The notes beneath the pieces are model-generated. The model was not told where the DNA came from and made no database searches. It saw only the letters and a list, made by a program, of their open reading frames with translations. From positions 3,868,228 to 3,932,227 of the forward strand of contig NC_054713.1 in assembly GCF_016097555.1 (NCBI RefSeq): 64,000 bases of DNA, in the 5' to 3' direction. The DNA comes from Gigantopelta aegis (lineage: Eukaryota > Mollusca > Gastropoda > Neomphalida > Peltospiridae). Made by a program: the position numbers and the translations under genes. Positions 54,991 to 64,000 of this stretch are shown piece by piece (positions within the stretch are counted from its first letter, which is position 1; every line of letters starts with the position of its first letter).

Positions 54991-56230
54991 ATTTAAAAAT
55001 CGCTTAAATGCCTTACTACAATGGTACGATGAGCTGATTGATGGCGGCCATTTTGAAGTTTAAAGGAGCCGATAATGCAGAGTGGAGAGGCATAATTGCA
55101 GCTTTAATATCTTAGGGTCATTTAGCCGAGTACTCTGACGGACGTTTGGACAAGAACGAGAGCGTCACAACTGTCCCGACTTGCTCTCTTACGGTCAGAG
55201 TACTCGGGATAAACGTCCGTATCCATTATTTACAGTAACAACGTCACACAGGTTTTTGGGGTGAATTCTTTACTGCATAATACGAAATTGAATATCAACA
55301 AGTAAACTGAAACATTTATTCTCATCAGCAAATTGTTTATCCACACGTTTCAAAATTGTGTTCATATTGTTAAACACATCCACAAACATACAAACACATT
55401 TATTCTCAATTTACAAAATCATTTTTTTCCGCAAGGCCATTCATTCACGTCAATAATATGTCAATATACATGGCACACTGTCATTCGTAACGCATCAATT
55501 CTGTCAATATGACCAAATATAATACACATACATGTATATGCTTCCTCTTACAATAACCAAGGTTTCTTTCACACTGGTCAGTTTCATAAATATTCACATT
55601 TAAAAAAATAACACACCAACTCGCGTATTTTACAAGGCGTCCACTCTTACATTCGCACATGCACACACCATACTATTATAACATAAATTTGTTTCTCATT
55701 AATGAAGGATTTTTAAAAAAGCACTTTGTAACAACTACATTAAATTAGTTCAAAAGCAGAGTATTCAACATATATAAATAGAACATTAATGATTGCAAAT
55801 GGTTACCTTTTGCTATAGGAACCAATATTCGTAGTATCGTTTATTTATTTTAAAAAAACAGAAGAAAAAAAAGTGTAATTCACAATCTAATTACAATTAG
55901 CTCCACTGGTACCAGTAGAGCTAATTTTAATCAAATTGTGTAATTCACGGATAAAAATTAAACTGGGGGGAGAGGGGGGGGGGGGGGGATAAATAAATAT
56001 ACAAAGTATCTAAAAAGCTTTACGGGATCTTGAATAATAGTGCGTCACCATGGTTAAAGACTGGAATTCTGGAAGATTCCAGAGTTTGTTAATCTCTGAT
56101 AACCGCCGCTTGGATATTGGCCTAGTTTACAATGTTTACGAAAACCCTATTGGCAATTTGTCCCAATAAACCACGAAACACAAGATATTACCACTGGGCT
56201 ACGTCGCGTGTTTCTGCCGCCTCCTCACAT
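54991..56230. other. No gene seen; one hairpin-like inverted repeat
   Basis: The region is AT-rich. cgagtactctgacgg at about 55130 and its complement near 55195 form a hairpin with a roughly 50-base loop. A short G run lies at about 55965-55990. Confidence 0.4.
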
Positions 56231-56234
56231 TTAA

Positions 56235-56759
56235 AGGGACAGACCCTAGTTTTAACCTGTGAAAATCAACACTAAGTTTAGTTAAAGGGACAGACCCTAG
56301 TTTTAACCCGTGAAAATCAACACTAAGTTTAGTTAAAGGGACAGACCCTAGTTTCAACCCGTGAAAATCAACACTAAGTTTAGTTAAAGGGACAGACCCT
56401 AGTTTTAACCCGTGAAAATCAACACTAAGTTTAGTTAATCTACAAACCTGTAACACATTTGGATAGAGTTACAATTGAGTGAAACATGAGTCTGTGACTT
56501 TGAAATGGTGAAATACCCTCTAAACATAGACTAAAACTCGACTCCATAACTATTACTTCTCAGACGCACGTGCGTTTTTTAAAATATGACTAATGCATTT
56601 TGTGATATTAAAAACATCAGGATGACCAGAAACAATTCGAATGTGCGGAAATTAATAATCTAAACAATACAATCTAAGTAAAGTATGATTTAAGTTATTC
56701 AAAAACGGCTATAATAGTCAAAAATATGCGTTAGTGTTTAAAAACTAGGGTATGTCCCT
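56235..56759. mobile_element. TTAA-flanked MITE with one end repeated four times
   Basis: TTAA flanks lie at 56231-56234 and 56760-56763. The left terminal 51 bases (AGGGACAGACCCTAGTTTT...) occur four times in tandem, with TTAA exactly at 56231, 56282, 56333, 56384 and 56435. The rest matches the single-ended copy at 21934-22304. Confidence 0.85.
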
Positions 56760-56824
56760 TTAACGCAGAGTAAGTCAGCGCCAACACGAGATCATACCTG
56801 CATGATGTGACACAGTATCTACAA

Positions 56825-56985
56825 AATGACATGCTATTGATTACTAGCAAGGATCTAAGTATTCACTTTCTTAAAAACAGGATAACACATACCATGACCA
56901 GTATTTTCCAAAGATCACTGGTTGGAATTAAAACCAGAGAAAAAAATGGGTCCACTCGAATGAATCAATCTTGAGTAGGTTATAG
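56825..56985 (-). mobile_element. Highly diverged SINE body
   Basis: actagcaaggatctaag, aggataacacataccatgac and cactggttggaattaaaacc follow the SINE body order. Confidence 0.45.
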
Positions 56986-57509
56986 AGATGCATCCAATTC
57001 AAGAACTCGAATGTTAGTCCAGATTTTATCTCCATTACCAAATCCAGATTTTCAAACAAGAATCCAGACTTTCAAACAAGAATCTAAAAGTTTAATCCCA
57101 GGTTTACACGATCCATAGGCATTATAATTGGGAGGTATAGGTGCCCCCTCCCAAACTGGGAAAGTTAAATTGATATATAGCTGATCCCTCCAGTTGCTTA
57201 TAACGTCCTCCACATGTGTGTGCTACTTTCGTAAATAACAAAACAAAATAATAATTAAATTCAAAATTTAAAAAAAAGACACAAACCTAAAATTGCACTG
57301 TTCCTGTTAAAATTGATTAAATAACAGATCTAGATGACATTTGTTTAGGGTTTAGATACCACCGGCCACTTAATAAATATATCTCCATAGATGCACTACA
57401 GGTTCTACTAGAATTTCACCATCAATTATAACAGCAGCATCTTGGCTGGAAGACTATCATCATCATGGGAGACAAATGAAGTCGAGCACCACTGGACTGA
57501 CACGAAAAA

Positions 57510-57575
57510 GGAGTTTAATTACTTCTAGAGCACATTGATCAATCATCGGCTTTTAGGATGTCAAACATTTGCTGG
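57510..57575 (-). mobile_element. SINE tail B fragment
   Basis: tctagagcacattgatcaat and aggatgtcaaacatttgctgg. Confidence 0.5.
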
Positions 57576-57779
57576 GATGTGATACTCACTTAGAAATACA
57601 AAGTTGAACTGATCTTTAAAAAACTGAAAATCTCTATACTATGACTAAATAAAGATAATTTTTCTACATTTTAGATCAAATCAAATCTACTTCGTGAAAA
57701 TTATTTGACACTAAAAAGCAAGAAAATAAAAAGTTGAAATCAGACAAGAAGCTAAAAGAACAAATCTGTGCATTTGGTA

Positions 57780-58105
57780 ATTTGATCAGTAGGCCCATTG
57801 GGCTAGTGCACCACAACTGGTATATCAAAGGCAGTGGTATGTGCTATCTTGTCTGTGGGATGGTGCATAAAAAAAAAAGATCCCTTGCCACTAATGCCAC
57901 AATTTCCTCTCTAAGACTATATGTATACATTACTAAGGACCGAAGTTACGAAGCCTACGTTTATTACACAGGTGTATAAGCATTGTAAATGTTTGTAGTT
58001 ACACGCGTACACGATAAACGTGCTTTGTAAATTTGGCCTTTTGTTTACCATCCAATAGCCGATTAATAAATCTAGTGATGTCATTAAACAAGGCAAACAT
58101 TTTTG
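57780..58105 (+). mobile_element. SINE body and tail B with an insertion
   Basis: cacaactggtatatcaaagg to atccaatagccgattaataa and gtgatgtcattaaacaaggc; about 100 bases of unrelated sequence lie in the middle. Confidence 0.6.
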
Positions 58106-58137
58106 TGTGCAATTTGACATTTTCAGAAAAATCTATT

Positions 58138-58325
58138 ACAGCAAAGGATCTTTTATATATATATATATTCCAACAAATAGGACAGCACATACCAAAGCCT
58201 TTGATATACCAGTTGCAGGGAACTAGTTGGGATCAGAGAGAACTCATCCATTGAGGTGGTTCGATATTTCAGCCAAAGCACCTCAAGCGAGCACTCTTCA
58301 GACTTGGATAAATTCCACCTCCAGA
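58138..58325 (-). mobile_element. SINE, head E and body
   Basis: cagcaaaggatcttttatat, aggacagcacataccaaagc and gcacctcaagcgagcactct are recognisable. Confidence 0.65.
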
Positions 58326-58329
58326 AAGC

Positions 58330-59428
58330 AGTGTTAAGAATATATTATATCACAAACAAGCTTCCGTGTTTGCTCACATGGCAAGAACTGTCAGACAGGG
58401 TGAATGAACAAGTGAGGAATTAACGGTTGGATTTATATTTACAGGGATGTGATTATGAGCTGAAATCATCTTTAAAAAGCTGAAACTCTTTACCATACTC
58501 AAAGGTAATTTTTTTTAGCATTTCAGATAAAATTAAACTTGCTGTGAACATTATTTTGTGTCCCCCCCCCCCCTCAATTTTTTTTAAAGAAATTAAGAAA
58601 TTTAATTACATGAAGATAAAAAGGTAGAAAATAACATTTAAATTTAATAAATAGGAAGACATTTTTAAGACAGGTAAGAATCTACTTAATTAATCATGAA
58701 TGGACTTGATATAGTAATAAACGGTATGATCAATCAGCAATGGACTGACCATCCATGAACATGCTATTTATATTGTGAACACTGAAGACATGCTATTTAT
58801 ATTGTGAACCCTTGAGTATTCTCAGTGGATTTCCTGTGAATTTAAGACTGATCTAATAAACATCATGTGTCACATACATGTACATGCCACATGCACAACA
58901 GCATACTGACCAAGCAAGCATTACCTATGGACCATCCAAAGAGATGTTTTAAGATATGGTGACATGAGAGGGCAGGGGTGGCACACAGTGCCCCCACCCC
59001 CCACTGTAACATTTTAGTAATTCATTTAATGCGTAATGCATGTAGGTGAACTACCTTATTCAAGTATAAAGTCAGTCCATTTTTGTTATACCCAGTTGGT
59101 GTTTAAACACAAATACATTAATATCATTTTGTAGTTGTATAATAAAAATAATTTAAAAAAAATAAAAATAAACAAAGGAAGAAAAAACCAAATAACCTTT
59201 GCACAACCACCCAAGTGATAAATAAGTTTAAATGGAATTCCTATCATTTGATCCTGAATCTTTCAAATAACTGTTCTAAAGTTAACAAAAACAGAATTAT
59301 ACATAAATGTATAAATGTCACATTATTGCATGAGCACTCGAGAAAGTATTAACATTCATTTGGCAGTACTTAAATATGAACTCATCAACTATGTACACCA
59401 ATTACATATAATAATAATAATATGTATG
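58330..59428. other. 3' flank of the zinc-finger gene
   Basis: AT-rich sequence downstream of the zinc-finger stop, probably including its 3' untranslated region. No specific poly(A) site can be named with confidence. Confidence 0.4.
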
Positions 59429-60719
59429 TTAAATATTTCCTAGCATTTTGTTTGTTAGCTTGTCCTTGAGATGGAGGTGCATATGGCGTATGAGATCGGT
59501 GGAGGTAGGAAACTTTTCGTCGCACACATCACAGTCAAAGTTGTTGTACGGCTTCCTGGCGTGAAGCTCGCGGTGTCTGTTGAAGCTCTGCTTGAAGTTG
59601 AAGCCCTTGTAACAGACCTCGCAGTGGTACGGGTAGTCGGGCTGGTGAATGATCTTGTGTTTGTGGACGTCCCTCGAATATTTGAACTTTCTTCCGCAGA
59701 TGTCGCAGGTGAAGGGTCGGGCGTCACTGTGGACCTGCGGCGTGGGCCCGCAGACTGCTCATGTGCTTGAAGATCATTCCGCAGATATCGCACTCCTTCT
59801 TCGGAGGAATGTACGGTTCATACTCCAGATCCTCGGGCTCCTGTTTGATCATGGTCGTCTGCTCGTTCTCCTGCTGGTTCTCGTGACGTTTCATGTGCTT
59901 CTCGAGGTTCTCCATCTTGTAGAACGCCTTCAGACACTGCGGACATTTGTGCGGCTTCTCCTTCTTCTTTTTCTTCTTCTTCGGAGGCTCAACGGATTCC
60001 TCCTCTGTGCCGTTCTCGACCTGCAGTCCCGGCTCCACCTTGATGTTGACGATATCGACGGGCAGGTCTGTGGAGTCCGTATCCTTGGTGATCTCCGTCG
60101 AAGGCGGCAGCTCCATGGGCATCTCATTCTTATCCACCATCTCAACATCATAATCATCTTCATCATCCTCCTCTTCGATCACTTCCGTAGCGTGTTTCTT
60201 GATGATGATCTCCCCAATAGACTTGACCGACTCATCGCCTATCAGAACTGTGAACCCGTCCCCGATGTAGATCGTCTTCAGCTTTGCCAGATTAACGGAC
60301 TCGACATTCTCGACGAGTTCGTAACTGTCCAGGTCGTCTAGGCTGGTGATTCCCTCCCCCGATTCCAGCTTGCTGAGGTCGAGTTTACTGTCGGGCTGGA
60401 TCGTGCTCTCGCTGATGAACACAGTTGTTTGTTTGGGAAGATCGTTCAGGTTGAATACTCCTTCGTCATCCTCGGCCTGAGTGGCTTCGGGTTTTGCGTC
60501 GCCTTCCTTCACGGTGGGGACCCGGCTAGCGCGGCTGCTGAAACCCTGCCTCTTCTGTTTGCGTGTGGGTTTTGTCGGCAAGCCAGACTTCCCTTCGTGG
60601 TGTCGCCGGTTGTGATTGGTCAGATCGAGCGGGGTGGGAAATGCCTTCTGGCATTGGTAGCACTTATAGTTACGCTCCCCGGTGTGGCGCATCATATGGA
60701 TTTTCAAAGCACTGGATTC
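59429..60719 (-). CDS. Zinc-finger gene terminal exon with one apparent frameshift
   Basis: The acceptor is ttcttccag. The exon reads [17 protein letters not shown], one finger, a long acidic region, a Lys-rich run, then [32 protein letters not shown] and CDVCDEKF fingers, and ends LGNI-stop. It is one base too long. The shift lies within the HAAVH end of the CDICGMIF finger at + strand 59732-59737. Confidence 0.88.
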
Positions 60720-63700
60720 CTGGAAGAATAAGATACAAATTATTTGTGGAAGACATGGTATCATCTATCAAGTGATTAAGTAAATGTTGCTCAAATCAAA
60801 CAAGAGAAGCACTACTCATGTAGCTTATAAAAGCAGATTCCAGTGAACACAGCTGTTTATTTTTAAAAACAAACTGTGTACTGTATATACATATAGATAC
60901 AAAAATTAGAATTACAGGGAATCACCAACTACATGTATGAAACTCAAACACACAAATTGAAAACTGAAGAAAAAGCCTATACAATTTGTAACATATTTAA
61001 CCATTTATCACCCTGTCTACAGCCAAATTAGCCACTTCCTAATTTTTAATCAAAGTGACAAACATTTAGTCTTTAGCACGGAACATTTTGTTCAGTATTG
61101 CGTCGCAATCGCAATTTCAAGATTTTAAAACATTAAATGAAAGTGACTAATCAATTATCAGTTGATTAAAAAGATTGCTCATTAGACCTGCTTAACACTT
61201 AAGTTGACGACTGAAATGTTTACCTTGAAAGCTCGGTCACACATTGTACACTTGAACGGCCGTTCCCCGGTGTGCGTACGAACATGTCTTCTCAAGTTGC
61301 TCGACTCCACGAACCCTTTCCCACAGAACCGGCACTTAAATGACGTCTGTCCCAGGTGTCGCCTGGCGTGGACAGCCATGTGGTAGGCCGTCGTGAAGCC
61401 GCGACCGCAGTAGCCACAGTTGTACAGTCTGTTCTCCACATCGTTCGTGGCACGCTTCCTGTTGGGCAGCTTCACCTTCCTCACCTCGGACGTCTTCTTC
61501 CCGACCACGACCTCGCCACCTTCGTCCATCGCCACCGACACAGTCTGGACCACGTCGTCGGGGAGCGGGTCCGTGTGCTCTATGATCTCCTCGATAACCG
61601 CGTTTGACGCGACTTCCACCATCTGTTCGCTCGTCGAGTCGCCAAGGGCGGACAACCCCTCAGCAGCGACCAGCGTGCTGCTGTCGAGAATGCCCTCCGC
61701 CCGGACGTAGCGTGTGCGTGTGAAGTTGAGACTGCAGTCGATCTCATCGCCGGCCTGTTCGAGGTCCTGGTCGGGTTCGATGTGGATTTTCTCGTAATGC
61801 GTCTGCACGTCCTCAGGAGTGTAGAAGGTCTTATCGCAGATGGTGCACTGGTAGCACTTCTCGTGGCAGCGCATGTGCGTGGTGAGGCTGTCAACATTCT
61901 TGTACTCCTTGCAGCACACCTGGCACTTGCAGCGCTCCCCGTTGTGAGTGCGCAGGTGGCGCTTCATGTTGCTCGAGTCGGTGAAGCCTTTATTGCAGAT
62001 GGCGCACGTGTAGGGTTTGTCACCTGTGTGCGTTCGCATGTGCAGCTTGAGGTGCGTGGGCCGGCGGAAGCTCTTGTCGCACACGGTGCACTTGACCTGG
62101 TTTGAGGTTGAGGTGAATCCAGGCGTGACGGTTGAGCACTGTCTCCTTCTCGAAGCCGCGTCCGCACACACGACATGTGAACAGCATGTCCTGGTGGTTG
62201 TGGGAGATGTGCAGACGAAGCAGGCGTAGGATGGAAAAACACTTGCCGCATGCCCCACACCTAGGAAACAAGGGAAAATAGGAATTAATGGATGGATGGA
62301 TGGATGGACGGACGAACGAACATGAATGAATGGATGAATGGACGGACAGACAGACGGATGAATGGATGGATGGATGGATATATGAATGGATGGATGGACG
62401 GACGGATAGACAAACGAATGAATGAATGAATGGATGGAATGATTGGAAAAATGAATGAATGGATGGATGGATGTATGGATGGATGAATGAATGAATGAAA
62501 GAAGTGTTTTATTTAACGACGCACTCAACACATTTTATTTACGGTTTACGGTGTATATGGTTAAGGACCATACAGATTTTAAGAGGAAACCCGCTGTCGC
62601 CACTACATGGGCTACTCTTTCCGATTAGCAGCAAGGGATCTTTTATTTTCGCTTCCCACAGGCAGGATAGCACAAACCATGGCCTTTGTTGAACCAGTTA
62701 TGGATCACTGGTCGGTGCAAGTGGTTTACACCTAACCACTGAGCTTTGCGGAGCACTCACTCAGGGTTTGGAGTCGGTATATGGATTACAAATCCCATGC
62801 CTCGACTGGGATCCGAACCCAGTACCTACCAGCCTGTAGACTGATGGCCTAACCACGATGCCACCGAGGTCGGTAAATGAATGAATGAATGAATGAATGC
62901 AGCATCCCAACTGACTTCAACAATGTTGATATAAAACCTAAGTAAAATAGATTATCAGCATTTCTTATCACTAAGAAATATTTCTGTGAAAAGAGATAGT
63001 CAAACTGGCTCTTACGGTCACTTGTGCTATACCTTTTAAAAGTGAATCATAGCAATAAACATTTATAACAGATGGTCCTTTGGTGACTGTTAATTTGACA
63101 TCAACATCACAAATGAACAAGTCAAATTTAAATATTGATAGATCTTTTCGACAGAAACACTTGACAAGACCAACCACATTTCTAATAAGACAAATAAAAG
63201 AGAAAGGCCAAGTTGATATTGATAATTAATGTAAAATGCTAAGTAGGAGATCCCTTAATAACAATACTAGATTTGAACTTTATGGTTAACAATACACATT
63301 TTGTTTCTGATCTCATAAAATAGCCTATTGGCTATGCACAAAACCTATTATATTAGATTTAATATATATTTTAAAACCAAAATCATCAAAAATATATAAT
63401 ATAAATTTTACAATTACCTGAAAGGTTCTTTTTTATTTGACCCAAACAAGCTGGCCGGTTTTTCCCGCACTCTCTTTACGTTTCCGTTTTGCGTCGACTC
63501 ATTCAAATCATCGTTATCAACGTCCCCTCCATCATCCCCGGCATCATTGTTCATGCGGTGCGCTGCCTTTCGAATCTGAGCTCTCGATGGCTTCCTGGGT
63601 TTCAACTCTGGTGGATTGAGCAGGCGCTCCGTGTGCACCTGGTAATGTTTCGACACATCGTCGGGCGTGTAGAACGTCCGGTTACACAGCGCACACTTGA

Positions 63701-64000
63701 AACACTTGTCGTGACTCCTCATGTGCGTCGTCAAGCTGTTTAAGTTCTTGTAGTCCTTGCCACACACCTTGCACGACGCCCTCTGCTCGTCGTGCGTCAT
63801 CTCGTGGCGACGCAGGTTGCTCGTGTCGGAGAACATCTTTCCACAGGTGTTGCAGGGATAGGGCTTGTAGCCCGTGTGGCTGCGGTTGTGGATGACCAGG
63901 TGACCAGGGCTGCTAAACGTCTTTCCGCAGATCTCACACTTAAACGGCTTACTCTCCTGGTGCGAGTACAGGTGGCGCTGGTACGTCGACTGTTTGTCGA
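59429..64000 (-). CDS. C2H2 zinc-finger protein, 3' part (at least 19 fingers), runs off the window
   Basis: Three exons are visible: 64000-63418 (5' incomplete), 62260-61224 and 60719-59429 (stop TAA). The introns are GT-AG and in phase. Fingers follow C-x2-C-x12-H-x3-4-H: about four and a half in the first exon, nine in the second (the last, CTMCDRAFK, is completed by [12 protein letters not shown] after the splice), and five or six in the third. Between fingers lie acidic spacers and, in the last exon, two sumoylation-type motifs ([15 protein letters not shown]) and a Lys run. A nuclear DNA-binding regulator is likely; its target is unknown. Two apparent one-base insertions at 62094-62099 and 59732-59737 break the frame; without the extra G each linker has the canonical seven residues. 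Assembly error or a real change cannot be told apart here. Confidence 0.9.
61224..62260 (-). CDS. Zinc-finger gene exon with nine fingers and one apparent frameshift
   Basis: The acceptor is tttcctag. It opens CGACGKCF and ends CDRAFK before donor gtaaac. The exon is one base too long for its phases. The shift falls after [10 protein letters not shown], just before VKCTVC, at GACCTG on the + strand (62094-62099). The [10 protein letters not shown]...[14 protein letters not shown] pair closely resembles the finger pair in the exon before. Confidence 0.9.
62285..62495. repeat. (GGAT)n/(TGAA)n tetranucleotide tract
   Basis: It starts just upstream (gene strand) of the second zinc-finger exon. 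It makes an apparent open extension of that exon that is not coding. Confidence 0.9.
62505..62875 (-). mobile_element. SINE, head D with tail A
   Basis: Left gttttatttaacgacgcact (tail A), right ccagcctgtagactgatggc and ccaccgaggtcggt (head D). It lies in the intron before the second zinc-finger exon and is flanked by TGAA repeats. Confidence 0.82.
63418..64000 (-). CDS. Zinc-finger gene exon (5' incomplete): fingers and acidic spacer
   Basis: It is open to the window edge. It holds the end of one finger (YQRHLYSH), then [24 protein letters not shown] and CALCNRTF fingers, then a basic/acidic spacer ([29 protein letters not shown]). It leaves by donor gtaatt in phase 2. Confidence 0.9.

Noticed and set aside
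61182-62531. Extension of the zinc-finger frame upstream as His/Ser/Ile-rich repeat
   Set aside because: It reads through the (GGAT)n tract in the intron in a frame that only meets the fingers because of the one-base insertion near 62097. The acceptor at 62260 marks the exon start.

Overview
The window is eukaryotic and looks molluscan, most likely a gastropod. The genes are split by GT-AG introns that are packed with repeats. tRNA-derived SINEs of a kind I associate with mollusc genomes recur about every 2 kb. One gene begins with a dermatopontin domain, a family used in mollusc shell matrix. The species is not identifiable from the sequence alone, and I saw no bacterial, retroviral or LTR-type sequence.

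Three host genes are supported. (1) On the + strand, five 3'-terminal exons (6370-22909) encode the catalytic domain and C-terminus of a receptor-type guanylate cyclase. The catalytic Asn and Arg are replaced, so it may be a pseudo-cyclase. (2) On the - strand, a 15-exon gene (51005 to 25768) reads in one continuous phase. It encodes a secreted protein of about 1,245 residues: signal peptide, dermatopontin domain, a chain of small duplicated exon modules, and a final exon with about 25 copies of a 24-residue Asn/Arg-rich repeat. This is the most novel item in the window. (3) On the - strand, the 3' part (64000 to 59429) of a large C2H2 zinc-finger gene with at least 19 fingers. The assembly carries two apparent one-base insertions in it, both at the same hexamer.

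Layout. 1-6.3 kb: minisatellite, palindromic repeats and a long dispersed repeat. 6.4-22.9 kb: cyclase exons, with introns holding a second copy of that repeat, a 6.8 kb terminal-inverted-repeat element carrying a Tc1 transposon, TTAA-flanked MITEs and Harbinger-like TAA-flanked elements. 22.9-25.8 kb: convergent 3' ends of genes 1 and 2. 25.8-51 kb: the dermatopontin-repeat gene, with an intron holding a 4.9 kb element that contains a decayed transposase and a second Tc1 with an open frame. 51-59.4 kb: SINE-rich intergenic DNA. 59.4-64 kb: the zinc-finger gene.

The genes show no evident common pathway. Their arrangement is ordinary for a repeat-rich invertebrate genome. Exon limits were read by eye from splice signals and reading phase; repeat limits are usually good to about 10-20 bases.
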